NCBI RefSeq assembly: GCF_023101685.1
Contig: NZ_CP082164.1
Span: 9,052,001 to 9,116,000 of the forward strand
DNA: 64,000 nt
From: Bradyrhizobium sp. 186
GTDB taxonomy: Bacteria > Pseudomonadota > Alphaproteobacteria > Rhizobiales > Xanthobacteraceae
Direction of reading: 5' to 3'
Below, piece by piece: positions 53,517 through 62,395 of the stretch. Below the pieces are notes generated by a model, which saw nothing but the letters and a program-made list of their open reading frames with translations, made no database searches and was not told the origin of the DNA. How positions within the stretch are numbered: position 1 is the stretch's first letter; the number at the start of each line of letters is the position of its first letter. A program made the translations under genes and the position numbers.

Positions 53517-54722
53517 TCATGAAGTGTCCGGAAAAGGTGGGTCTTGCGACGCAACGGGCGCGAGCACCTCGATGCACACCATCTGCCCTTGACGGCAAAA
53601 GGGACATTCCCGCAGGGAAACGCCGGTCAGCTCCTCGACCTTGTCGCGATAATCGCGCCCTTCCTTCGGTTTTGGCGGCCTATCGGATTGCTGCATTCCG
53701 AGCAGTTCGCGGCAGCGGGCGAGCTTTTGCTTGCGGTAGCGGTTGCCCAGGAAACCGTAATAGCGGATGCGCTGAAATCCTTCGGGCAAGACATGGACGA
53801 GAAAACGCCGGATGAACTCCCCGGCGTCGAGCGCCATCACCTTTTGCCGGTTCTCGTTGCGATAGTCCTTCCACCGGAAGCATACCTTGCCATCCTCGAT
53901 ATCGACGATCCGGTTGTTGGCGATTGCCACCCGGTGTGTGTAGCGTCCGACATATTCCAGAACCCGTTCAGCGCCCGCGAAGGGTGGCTTGGCATAGACT
54001 ACCCAGTTGACCTGGCGGGCGGGATCCAGATAGCGCCGGAATGCGACGGGATCGTGCAGCCGTTCCAATGACGAAAAGAATCGCAACTCGCCGGCATCGA
54101 ATGCCTTTTGCAGACCTTCGAGAAACAGCCGCCGGAACAGTCGGGAGAGCACAGCGACTGGTAGGAAGAAGCCGGGACGGCACGCGATCCAGCGGCTCCC
54201 GTCCGGCGATAGCCCGCCGCCGGGCACGACGCAGTGGAGATGGGGATGATGGCTGAGATTCTGACCCCAGGTGTGAAGCACCGCGAAAAACCCGATCTCC
54301 GCGCCGAGATGTCGCCGATCGGCAGCGATGGTGCGCAACGTCTCGGCGGCTGCGTGGAACAGGATCTTGTAGACCGTGCTGGCATTCTGGAAGGCAATCG
54401 CGGCGATCTCGTCGGGAACGGTGAAGACGACATGGAAATACTGCGTATCGAGAAGCTCTTCCCGCCGAGCCTCGATCCATTCCGCTCGGGCGAGCCACTG
54501 GCACTTGGGGCAACTGCGGGAACGGCAGCTGTTGTAAGCGATCCGTCGTTCGCCACAGCGGTCGCACTGTTCGACATGGCCTCCGAGCGCCGACGTTCGG
54601 CAGCGCTCGATGGCAGTCATCGCTGCGCGTCGTTCGGTCGATAGCAAGGCCCAGTGCTGCTCTCGCCAGGCAGCACCGTAGCGACGGAATATATCCGCGA
54701 CCTCCGGACCCGAGCGGCCCAT
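53517..54722 (-). CDS. IS91-family rolling-circle (HUH) transposase
   Basis: 401 residues. The N-terminal zinc-binding cysteines are CDRCGERRIAYNSCRSRSCP, then the HUH motif HHPHLHCVVPGG and a tyrosine in YVGRYTHRVAIANNRI. IS91 transposases nick one strand and move by rolling-circle transposition. The C-terminus has CPFCRQGQM. It is 11 bases from the integrase-like gene that precedes it, an arrangement known for part of the IS91 family. It is intact. Confidence 0.92.
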   Translation of the reverse strand: MGRSGPEVADIFRRYGAAWREQHWALLSTERRAAMTAIERCRTSALGGHVEQCDRCGERRIAYNSCRSRSCPKCQWLARAEWIEARREELLDTQYFHVVFTVPDEIAAIAFQNASTVYKILFHAAAETLRTIAADRRHLGAEIGFFAVLHTWGQNLSHHPHLHCVVPGGGLSPDGSRWIACRPGFFLPVAVLSRLFRRLFLEGLQKAFDAGELRFFSSLERLHDPVAFRRYLDPARQVNWVVYAKPPFAGAERVLEYVGRYTHRVAIANNRIVDIEDGKVCFRWKDYRNENRQKVMALDAGEFIRRFLVHVLPEGFQRIRYYGFLGNRYRKQKLARCRELLGMQQSDRPPKPKEGRDYRDKVEELTGVSLRECPFCRQGQMVCIEVLAPVASQDPPFPDTS

Positions 54723-54733
54723 GAGGCTGGCCG

Positions 54734-55618
54734 TCAGAAATGTTCGGGCGCTGGCGGCGAGGAGGCCTTGGGGATCGGACGCGGCAGCAGTTCAAGCGGA
54801 CTCGTCGCCGCGCAGACCTTGTTGGTAGCGATCCGCAGATATTGAGCGGTCGTTGACAAGCTGCGATGGCCGAGCAGGAGCTGGATGGTGCGGAGATCGG
54901 CTCCAGCTTCGAGCAGGTGCACCGCAAATGCGTGCCGCAGCGAATGAGGTGTCACCGGCTTGGAGAGTTTCGACATCCGATGTGCTTGGCGGCAGGTGGC
55001 ATCTACGGCGCTTGTCGATATCGGTTCTCCAGCAACGGCGCCGGGAAACATCCATGCCCCGGTGGGTCGCACGGCGCGCCAATAGTCCGTCAGCACCTCC
55101 AGCAACCTGGCCGACAGCATGACGTAGCGGTCTTTCTGTCCCTTGCCCTGCTCGACGCGCAGCACCATGCGCTGACGATCGATAGCCTCAGGCTTCAGCC
55201 GGGTCGCCTCGGAAATACGTAGACCGGCGGCATAGCATGTCGTCAGGATCGCCTGGTGTTTGAAGCTCTCGATGCAGCCAAGGAAGTGCAGCACCTCCTC
55301 AGGGCTGAGAATGACGGCCAGTGTCTTTGGCGCCTTTGGGCACGGAATGATCCGGTCGAAATCCCAATCGAGGCCGAGCGTGACGCGGTAGAGAAATCGA
55401 AGCGCTGCGACGGTCACTTGCACCGAGCGTGGCGCCAGCTTCTTCTCGTTCGTCAAATAGACCTGGTAGGCGTGGATATCCTCCGGGCCGAGCAAAGCCG
55501 GCGATTTAGCGAAATGCCGGGCGAACTGCGAAACCTGCAGCAAATACGAATCCTGCGTGTTTCGCGACAGGTTGCGGACCTGCATGTCTTCCATCATGCG
55601 TAACCGAAGCGAGGTCAT
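54734..55618 (-). CDS. Tyrosine recombinase of the IS91-type element
   Basis: 294 residues from an ATG at 55618 (MTSLRLRMMEDMQVRNLSRN). Motifs: CYAAGLRISEATRLK (first Arg), HSLRHAFAVHLLEAG, LLGHRSLSTTAQYLRI. Upstream integrases occur in some IS91 elements and are probably needed for insertion-site choice. It lies just upstream of the transposase on the same strand. Confidence 0.88.
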   Translation of the reverse strand: MTSLRLRMMEDMQVRNLSRNTQDSYLLQVSQFARHFAKSPALLGPEDIHAYQVYLTNEKKLAPRSVQVTVAALRFLYRVTLGLDWDFDRIIPCPKAPKTLAVILSPEEVLHFLGCIESFKHQAILTTCYAAGLRISEATRLKPEAIDRQRMVLRVEQGKGQKDRYVMLSARLLEVLTDYWRAVRPTGAWMFPGAVAGEPISTSAVDATCRQAHRMSKLSKPVTPHSLRHAFAVHLLEAGADLRTIQLLLGHRSLSTTAQYLRIATNKVCAATSPLELLPRPIPKASSPPAPEHF

Positions 55619-55813
55619 AGCGAACTCCTTGACAAGAGGCACGCTGCGCGCGGGCAGCAACACCATCTTGCCAAGGGCAAGCGCTTCTGAAATGGGGTGG
55701 ATTACGTCGCTGTGCGGGTGGTGCCGGGGTCAGGGACACTGGCTGGCTTCGACGGGGGACACGCCGCGCTCAACGCGGATACCCTCCCGCGGAGCGGGTT
55801 CGTCCAGTAAAGA
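55619..55813. other. IS91-type element end and junction
   Basis: No gene. The IS91-type right end (ori or ter) should lie here, but I cannot place its exact base; neither canonical tetranucleotide is secure. Confidence 0.3.
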
Positions 55814-55833
55814 TTATGTCGACGTCGGCATAA
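55814..55833. repeat. Near-perfect 20-base palindrome at the SRAP junction
   Basis: TTATGTCGACGTCGGCATAA is a palindrome except for one base pair. Its halves resemble the ATGCCGAC motif of the RIT ends. It abuts the resumed SRAP codons (AACCTCTACTCG at 55832), so it may be a relic RIT end. Confidence 0.5.
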
Positions 55834-56551
55834 CCTCTACTCGATCACGACCAACCAGGCGGCCATCATCGCGCTGTTTCGTGTCGTGAACCGATACGTT
55901 GGCAATCTGGCTCCGATGCCGGGGGTTTTCCCCGATTACAAGGCACCGATCGTGCGCAACGGGGACGAGGGCCGCGAACTTGCTACGGCGCGATGGGGGA
56001 TGCCATCGTCGTCAAAGGCACTGATGGACGCCACCAAGAAACGGGCCGAAAAACTGCAGGCCAAGGGCAAGCCCGTCGATTTCAAGGAGTTGCTGCGGAT
56101 GGAGCCGGACGGCGGCACGACCAACATCCGCAACGTGAAGAGCCAACACTGGACGCGATGGCTGGGCGCCGAAAACCGCTGTGTGGTACCGTTCAACTCC
56201 TTCAGCGAGTTCAACAAGGCGGAGGGCGGTGATATCTGGTTCGCGCTCGATGAGACCCGTCCGCTCGCCTGCTTCGCCGGCATATGGACCAACTGGACGT
56301 CCGTCCGGAAGGTCAAAGAAGGCGAGACCACCAACGACCTCTACGCGTTCCTCACGACGGAGCCGATCGCCGAAGTCGGCGCCATCCACCCCAAGGCGAT
56401 GCCGGTGATCCTGACAACGCCGGACGAAGTGGACGCCTGGATGACGGCTCCTTCGGACGAGGCTCTGAAGCTACAGCGGCCGCTTGCCGACGGCACGCTC
56501 CGAATCGTTGCCCGCGGCGTCAAGGAAGATACCGCCGGGCTAGCGCCGTGA
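55832..56551 (+). pseudogene. SRAP (HMCES/YedK) gene, 3' part, lacking Met-Cys
   Basis: From 55832 the frame reads NLYSITTNQAAIIALFRVVN and then the SRAP domain: LAPMPGVFPDYKAPIVRN, ARWGMPSSSKALMDATKKRA, WLGAENRCVVPFNSFSEF, IHPKAMPVILTTPDEVDAWM. SRAP proteins form a crosslink to abasic sites through Cys2. That residue is in the 5' fragment 6 kb away, so a product starting at 55886 would lack its catalytic cysteine. Its stop overlaps the GTG start of dinB, so the two were an operon. Confidence 0.75.
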
Positions 56552-57567
56552 CCATCGAGGACGATGAAGACCAGGCAGCTTCCCCAAGCCGCCAACGCAA
56601 GATCATCCACATCGACATGGACGCCTTCTATGCATCCGTCGAGCAGCGGGACAATCCGGATCTCCGCGGCAAGCCGGTCGCCGTCGGCGGATCCCGGGAA
56701 CGCGGCGTCGTGGCGGCGGCCAGCTACGAAGCGCGCAAGTTCGGCGTCAGGTCGGCCATGCCATCGGTGACCGCGAAGCGGCAATGCCCAGACCTGATCT
56801 TCGTGAAGCCGCGTTTCGAGGCGTACAAGGCGGTCTCGCAGCAGATCCGCGAGATCTTTGCAGAGCACACGGCGATCATCGAACCGTTGTCGCTGGACGA
56901 GGCCTATCTGGACGTCACGGAAAACCTGCAGGGGATTTCGCTCGCGCGGGACGTCGCGTTCGCGATCCGTGCGAAGATCAAGGAGGTAACCGGCCTCAAC
57001 GCTTCAGCCGGCATCTCCTACAACAAGTTTCTCGCGAAGCTCGCCTCCGACTACCGTAAGCCGAACGGCCAGTACGTCATCACGCCGGAGATCGGGCCGG
57101 CGTTCGTCGAAGTCCTCCCCGTCGGCAAGTTTCACGGTATCGAGCCGGCGACCAGCGCCAAGATGAACTCCCTCGGTCTCAACACCGGTCTCGACATGCG
57201 CAATCAGTCGCTCGAATTCATGCAAGCCAACTTCGGCAAGGCCGGAAGCTACTATTATTGGATCTCGAGAGGCGTCGACAATCGTGAGGTCCGCGCCGAC
57301 AGGATCCGGAAATCCGTCGGCGCTGAAAACACTTTCTTGAGCGACCTCACCGAGTTCGAGACGATGCTGTCTGAACTGCAGCCGCTGATCGACAAGGTCT
57401 GGCAACATTGCGAAGACAAAGGCACGCGGGGCCGGACAGTGACTCTAAAGGTGAAGTTCGCCGATTTTGAACTGATCACCCGGAGCCGGACGGTGACCGG
57501 CGCGGTCGGCAGCCGCAGCGAGCTGGAGGGTGCGTCGGCTGAGCTGTTGAAGCTCTATTCCCGATGA
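56548..57567 (+). CDS. dinB: DNA polymerase IV, C-terminus frameshifted
   Basis: 339 residues from a GTG at 56548 that overlaps the SRAP stop. The Y-family active site is present: KIIHIDMDAFYASVEQRDNP, YEARKFGVRSAMP, EPLSLDEAYLDVTENL and SAGISYNKFLAKLASDYRKP. The frame stops at 57565-57567 after LLKLYSR. In another frame, MKKAVRLLGVSISGF and PPQMPLFQQL run on to 57659. That is the usual end of the little-finger domain plus a QMPLF beta-clamp motif, so a one-base loss probably removed the clamp contact. A polymerase of this length might still work poorly. Confidence 0.85.
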   Translation: MTIEDDEDQAASPSRQRKIIHIDMDAFYASVEQRDNPDLRGKPVAVGGSRERGVVAAASYEARKFGVRSAMPSVTAKRQCPDLIFVKPRFEAYKAVSQQIREIFAEHTAIIEPLSLDEAYLDVTENLQGISLARDVAFAIRAKIKEVTGLNASAGISYNKFLAKLASDYRKPNGQYVITPEIGPAFVEVLPVGKFHGIEPATSAKMNSLGLNTGLDMRNQSLEFMQANFGKAGSYYYWISRGVDNREVRADRIRKSVGAENTFLSDLTEFETMLSELQPLIDKVWQHCEDKGTRGRTVTLKVKFADFELITRSRTVTGAVGSRSELEGASAELLKLYSR

Positions 57568-57659
57568 AGAAAGCGGTCAGGCTCCTGGGAGTTTCGATTT
57601 CCGGCTTTATCTGCGAGAACGTCATACCGCCGCAGATGCCGCTTTTCCAACAGCTTTAA
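57564..57659 (+). pseudogene. Out-of-frame C-terminus of dinB
   Basis: MKKAVRLLGVSISGFICENV, then PPQMPLFQQL and a stop. This matches the end of Pol IV proteins and is displaced by one base from the main frame, likely by loss of a C in a CCCC run. Confidence 0.6.
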
Positions 57660-57681
57660 TTGAGCCTATGTGAGACCCGCG

Positions 57682-58449
57682 ATGACGCAACTGGATCAGT
57701 TTACACTGACGACCGTCCCGATCGAGCAGTACTTCGACCATATGCCACTCGGTCAGGGCACTGGATTCACGTGGAAGATTGGAGATCAACACTACCTCGT
57801 GACCAATTGGCACGTGCTGACGATGTGCGATTTTTTCACTCGGGCGAATTTGAGAAAAGATGCGGGCCGGCCAAACATCCTGCGCACGCTGTTCAACATC
57901 CGCACTGGATCGTTTGAAAAGCAGAGGTTGGACATCAAAATCAGAGACGAAAATGATAGGCCGCTTTGGCTGGTACATCCCAGCAGGCGGGTGGACATCG
58001 CGGTTTTGCCGATTCCATTCAAGCAAGAAGGGCTGACCATCGCCCTGTATCCGCTCAACATCCTGGCCAACGCCGCGCTTCGCATCGAGGTCGGGATGGA
58101 GGTATTTATCCTCGGTTACCCTTTTAAAATCTCACCGCCTGCCTATCCCGTCTGGAAGAGGGGAAGCATCGCGTCGGAGCCCGCACTCGCCCGGCTTACG
58201 ACCGACTACATGCTGGTCGATACTGCCTCGCGTCCCGGCATGTCCGGAGCGCCTGTGATTCGGCGAAGCTGGACAAACCATATGGTCGATCCGGGCGTTG
58301 TTGCACTCGTCGATACGCCGCTGAACAAATTCATTGGCGTGTACTCGGGTCGCATGCCGACAGATCATCCGCATCAAGCCCAGATCGGGCTGGTATGGGA
58401 CGGCTCGTTGATCGACGAAATCATCGCGGGCAACGTCAAGGACGAATAA
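57682..58449 (+). CDS. Trypsin-like serine protease (putative defence-associated)
   Basis: 255 residues from the ATG at 57682; a GTG at 57670 is an alternative. The catalytic triad is His44 in LVTNWHV, Asp105 in RVDIAVLP and Ser188 in SRPGMSGAPV, the chymotrypsin-fold pattern. No signal peptide is visible, so it should act in the cytoplasm, unlike Deg proteases, and there is no PDZ domain. It is 54 bases from the next gene on the same strand. In bacterial defence systems such proteases often act as effectors on a partner protein. The substrate here is unknown. Confidence 0.8.
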   Translation: MTQLDQFTLTTVPIEQYFDHMPLGQGTGFTWKIGDQHYLVTNWHVLTMCDFFTRANLRKDAGRPNILRTLFNIRTGSFEKQRLDIKIRDENDRPLWLVHPSRRVDIAVLPIPFKQEGLTIALYPLNILANAALRIEVGMEVFILGYPFKISPPAYPVWKRGSIASEPALARLTTDYMLVDTASRPGMSGAPVIRRSWTNHMVDPGVVALVDTPLNKFIGVYSGRMPTDHPHQAQIGLVWDGSLIDEIIAGNVKDE

Positions 58450-58503
58450 GCTGTTTCCCATATCTGTCGCGCTGACAACTGCAGCAATGGATCGAGACTT
58501 TCA

Positions 58504-59769
58504 ATGGCGGATATTCAGAAGATAGTTGACGATCTCTCGACACTCACGATCAGCGAAGCCGCCGAACTGGCAAAAATGCTGAAAGCGAAGTGGAGCACCG
58601 CCGAGCGTGAAGAGCAATTGGTCCTGTTCGAAGATCGCGAGAGAACACGGACAGACCCGTTGCGTCGTGGTGAGCAGCTTTTTGATTTTTACGATAGCAG
58701 TGCAAGCCCTGGCTACAGCGAACTGAGATCGGTCGTGAACGGCTGGTTGGCGCGGATGTCCGCGAGTGATCGCGCCGAGCTGATTACCCGCATCTGTTAC
58801 GGAGGAGATCGCGAGTTCGGGGCGGCGCTATCCGAGCTGTCGACCAATGCCTTCATCGTTGGCTCAGGTTACCGCGCCACACCGCATCCGCAGGTTTCCG
58901 GTTCAACGAAGCGACCCGACTTTGCTGCGATCGACCAGACAGACGGGACAGTTGCATACGTAGAGGTAACGACCGTCAATCCGCCGGCCACAGAAGCAGC
59001 TGAGAAGAACAGAGAAAACCCAATCTACAACGCAATAAACGGGGCCACAATTCCAGCCGGGTCGATCCTTGGATACAGATTAGCGCGCGCAGGCAAGAGT
59101 AGTCCGCCATTGCGGCCGCTCGTCGGTGACGTCGAACGCTGGGCGCGCGACAACGCCGAGGTAGCAAAGACCAAAGAGATCAGTAAGACATTCACCGCGG
59201 GAGACTGGATTATTGAGCTCGATCTCTACTCGGGCGGCAGCGACCCCAACCCGCCGACAGAGGCGATCGGAGTCGCTCAAATGCGAGGGGGTGTTATCGC
59301 CCCGCACAAGGATCTCCGCGATGCACTGCACGAAAAGTCTCGTAGGTACGGGGCGCTCGAAAAGCCGTATCTAATCGCTGTCGCGGACGGAAAGAACCAG
59401 CTGTTCAACAAGGACTCGATCCATTCAGCACTTACCGACGCTGTCTTTGGCGATGAAATCGTGCAGTTCGAAGACGGCACGGCTTATATCGTCCGCGGAA
59501 AGAATGGATTCTGGCATGGGCCGAACGGTCCGCGGAACAAGTATGTGAGCGGAATTCTATTATTGCCTGAAACAGGGTTGTGGAAACTGAGAGAGGAGAA
59601 ATGGCAGCCGGTGCTCGCGGTTAACCCTTGGGCGGTCAATCCTATTCCAGACGCGTTACGAGAGATGAACCGGTTTGAAGCGGACGGCGATAAGTGGGTG
59701 TTCCGTAAGGGAGAACGGTTCGCCGACATTATCGGCCTGCCCGAACCGTGGCCACGGATTGAAGAATGA
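58504..59769 (+). CDS. Fusion of L7/L12-like N-terminal domain with a PD-(D/E)xK-like domain
   Basis: 421 residues. Residues 1-30 (MADIQKIVDDLSTLTISEAA, then ELAKMLKAKW) closely match the N-terminal dimerisation and L10-binding helices of ribosomal protein L7/L12. A charged linker follows. Residues about 130-160 contain RPDFAAID and, 12 residues on, YVEVTTV, a PD-xE-x-T pattern near that of PD-(D/E)xK nucleases (Lys replaced by Thr). The rest is of no known fold to me and includes SILGYRLARAGKSSPPLRPL and FWHGPNGPRNKYVSGILLLP. It follows the protease gene as an apparent pair. This combination is new to me. Confidence 0.7.
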   Translation: MADIQKIVDDLSTLTISEAAELAKMLKAKWSTAEREEQLVLFEDRERTRTDPLRRGEQLFDFYDSSASPGYSELRSVVNGWLARMSASDRAELITRICYGGDREFGAALSELSTNAFIVGSGYRATPHPQVSGSTKRPDFAAIDQTDGTVAYVEVTTVNPPATEAAEKNRENPIYNAINGATIPAGSILGYRLARAGKSSPPLRPLVGDVERWARDNAEVAKTKEISKTFTAGDWIIELDLYSGGSDPNPPTEAIGVAQMRGGVIAPHKDLRDALHEKSRRYGALEKPYLIAVADGKNQLFNKDSIHSALTDAVFGDEIVQFEDGTAYIVRGKNGFWHGPNGPRNKYVSGILLLPETGLWKLREEKWQPVLAVNPWAVNPIPDALREMNRFEADGDKWVFRKGERFADIIGLPEPWPRIEE

Positions 59770-59899
59770 TAATGACCCCATGAATTGCAGGCATTGGCGC
59801 GCCTAGCGTATGATCCTGCTCGCATCGACATTCGAACCCGCATCTCACGGCGGACGCTCTCGCGCATCAGAACCACAATTATCATACCGACATTTGAGT

Positions 59900-61366
59900 T
59901 CAGAACGGCGATCGATCATTCTTCTCCCAGCGGGAACGACGGACTCGATATTCATCAGTCTTAAAGACGACGCCCTCCACATGGTTCACGCAAACGCTAT
60001 CTGGCATCACACGAAGACTCGGCTTGCGCGGATCGGAATCAACCTCTGTCCCCGCTAATGCTGGCATGGCAGAATCCGGCCACGCCGGTGTCTTTTGCTG
60101 TTTTTCATCCGCCTTTAACGCCGGCGGCGTTTCCTCGATGACCGAGTAATCGTCTTCCCACCCCTCCGCGCTGCTGTGCCCCGTACTGGCCCTGATTTCA
60201 GTACCGTTTGGGATTTCCATCGCCTCGACCCGCGCAGCCTTGTGGAATAACACGACGTTGAGCACGTCTCCGGCGACTTGAACCGACGGAAAGATGATGC
60301 CGTCGATAGGTACCGAGGATTCAGTTGCTAGAAAATCGGCGACGGCCTGCGTTGCCAGATACTCAAAGGACTCGTCGTCGGGCATGACTGGTTGAGTGAT
60401 ACGGCTACTTAGAGATTTCAGGAATTGCGCTCGTTCCAAGCGGCGCTCAAATTCGAGATCGAAGATGCTTCCGCGCATCTGCACATTCTTGAGCGCCGTC
60501 AGATCAAGCAGCCGAAGATTTCGGATGATTTCGAATTGCGCGACGGCAACCTTACTTCCAACCGGAGGCCGCACCTCGGCGATGGCGGCCTTGGGATCAT
60601 TGGCACCGTAGAATACGGAAATGCCGCTCGCGTTCATGCGACCTGCGGCGGCCAACAGCGCAGGCGGCGACCCGAGCTGCTGATCGGGCCGACACATCGC
60701 CACCTCTAGTCTGTTCTCGGACTGAAAGACCCGGGCGCGAAAAAGTGTATGGAAACCCGTTCCGGGCCCTGCATCAACGACAAGAGGCTCCCCCTGCCGC
60801 GTCTGCAAATCGTCGACCCCGTCGAAGATTGCGGCTAGATGGGCAGCTGCAGTGCGGCTAAAAAAACGTGCCTCTGTCTTGAGAGAATTCTCGAACCGAC
60901 GCCATTCCTCGCGCCAGGCGGCATCGCTAACCTTTCTCTCCTGATAGTAGCTATCGCTTGCGAACTCAGTCTCCTCGCCCATAGCCGCGCTGTCGAAATC
61001 GCCATGTTCGTCCTCCAGGATTGACTGGACGTCCTGAGCAGCGTCATCAGAAATTTCTGCGGCGTTTTGAATCGCGTACACGACATCTTCGCCATGTCGG
61101 TTCCATTCGTAACTCAGCTCCTTATCGCGCTGGAGCATATGTTCGTAGTCGTTCGGCTGATCGGAAGTTCGATAGTAGTGTTGCTCGAACGCAGTCGCCA
61201 CACGCTCGGCGACCTTGCCAAGGCTGAAGGCGCGACGCGCCTTTTTGCAATAGCTGCACTTGGCCCGTTTCCCTTTTGCTCGAACTTCGTCACTTAGATA
61301 CTGCTCTCCAATGCAAGAGTAGCAAATGTGCTTAGCTTTGAGTTCATCAATATTTTCGGAATGCAC
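59900..61366 (-). CDS. RES-domain NAD+ phosphorylase-like protein with N-terminal zinc ribbon (HEPN/RES type)
   Basis: 488 residues. The N-terminus has CYSCIGEQYLS and, 20 residues on, KCSYCKKARRAF, a CxxC-CxxC zinc ribbon, then a helical region (DYEHMLQRDKELSYEWNRHG). The RES domain follows: FRARVFQSE (Arg), SVFYGANDPKAAIAEVRPPV (Tyr and Glu) and FEIIRNLRLLDLTAL. RES proteins degrade NAD+ and act as toxins; this long form with an N-terminal domain is seen in defence loci. No antitoxin of the Xre/MbcA type is next to it. The C-terminal 100 residues are disordered-looking. Confidence 0.8.
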   Translation of the reverse strand: MHSENIDELKAKHICYSCIGEQYLSDEVRAKGKRAKCSYCKKARRAFSLGKVAERVATAFEQHYYRTSDQPNDYEHMLQRDKELSYEWNRHGEDVVYAIQNAAEISDDAAQDVQSILEDEHGDFDSAAMGEETEFASDSYYQERKVSDAAWREEWRRFENSLKTEARFFSRTAAAHLAAIFDGVDDLQTRQGEPLVVDAGPGTGFHTLFRARVFQSENRLEVAMCRPDQQLGSPPALLAAAGRMNASGISVFYGANDPKAAIAEVRPPVGSKVAVAQFEIIRNLRLLDLTALKNVQMRGSIFDLEFERRLERAQFLKSLSSRITQPVMPDDESFEYLATQAVADFLATESSVPIDGIIFPSVQVAGDVLNVVLFHKAARVEAMEIPNGTEIRASTGHSSAEGWEDDYSVIEETPPALKADEKQQKTPAWPDSAMPALAGTEVDSDPRKPSLRVMPDSVCVNHVEGVVFKTDEYRVRRSRWEKNDRSPF

Positions 61367-61464
61367 GATATTCCTACCTACTCCGCTGTCGCTTGCTAAG
61401 TCGCTGCCTCGCGAGCGGTCTGCCCCCTTCAGCGTTCAACTAGTTGCTGAAGAGAATATCTGAG

Positions 61465-62395
61465 AGTCTGTCCGGGATCATGCTGTTTTTTGGCAGAGCT
61501 TTCGCAGCATGAGGCGGATTGAGGCGAGGCGCAAGAACGCCAATGCCTTTCGGTTGAGGCACTCCCAATCCTTGGCCAAACGGCGGCAGCGGTTGAGCCA
61601 GGCGATGGTGCGTTCGACGATCCATCGCTTGGGCAAGATCGCAAAACTCTTTGCTGTATCGGAGCGCTTGACGATCTCGACGTCGATTTGCCGGAGGATT
61701 TTGCGAACGGCGGACTGAAAGATCGGCCCCTGATAGCCGCCGTCAGCATAGAGCTTCAGCAGGAATGGATGCAGGCCAAACAGCGTGGCCATCACCAGCA
61801 CCCCACCGTCACGATCCTGGATGTCCGCCGAATGCACGAGGGCGTGGAGCAGCAAGCCTTGAGTATCGACTAGGATGTGGCGCTTCTTGCCCTTGATCTT
61901 CTTGCCCGCATCGTAGCCATGCGGGTCGATCCACGCCCCCCTTTTTCCGCGCTCTTGACGCTTTGACTGTCGATGATGGCGGCGCTCGGGCTGGGTTCTC
62001 GGTTAGCCAATTCTCGACATTGTACATAGAGCGCGTGATGGATGCGATCGAGCGTGCCGTTCCAAGCCCACAAGTCAAAATAGTCGTGCACCGTGCTGCG
62101 TGGCGGCAGGTCCTTCGGGATCGCTCGCCATTGGCAACCGGTGCTCAGCACATACATCAGGCCATTGATCACCTCGCGCACATCGACCGTGCGCTTGTTG
62201 CCGCCTCGCTTGGCTGGCGCAATCAGCGGCCCCACCAACGCCCATTCCTCATCAGTCAAATCGCTTGGATAGCGTAGCCGGCTTCGGTCGTAACGACCGC
62301 GGTTCTCCTTCGTCCACATGGGCGCCCCTTCGAATCGGACTGCCACCCTTGAATCACAAATGATTCCGATGATTCAAGATGTTCCCGGACAGACA
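61465..62395 (-). mobile_element. IS5-family (IS427-like) insertion sequence
   Basis: 931 bases with terminal inverted repeats (GTCTGTCCGGGA at each end) and a direct repeat of the target CTGAG at 61460-61464 and 62396-62400. The transposase is coded on the minus strand in two frames. The element inserted into the end of a DUF6035 gene. Confidence 0.9.
61478..62319 (-). CDS. IS5-family transposase, two frames joined by a -1 shift
   Basis: The first frame (MWTKENRGRYDRSRLRYPSD onwards, from 62319) carries IIDSQSVKSAEKGG with the first catalytic Asp. The second frame ends at 61478 and carries YADGGYQGP (second Asp) and RWIVERTIAWLNRCRRL (Glu). They meet at the run AAAAAGGGGGG (61936-61946), where a -1 slip would join them, as in related IS427 elements. 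Both halves otherwise look intact, so this is likely programmed frameshifting, not decay. Confidence 0.8.

Noticed and set aside
58504..58600. Annotating the 58504 gene as ribosomal protein L7/L12
   Set aside because: Only the first 30 residues resemble L12; the alanine-rich hinge and C-terminal L12 domain are absent and the remaining 390 residues are unrelated.
61478..62319. IS5 transposase as a pseudogene because of two frames
   Set aside because: The frames meet at an AAAAAGGGGGG run and both halves are intact, which fits programmed frameshifting in this IS group.
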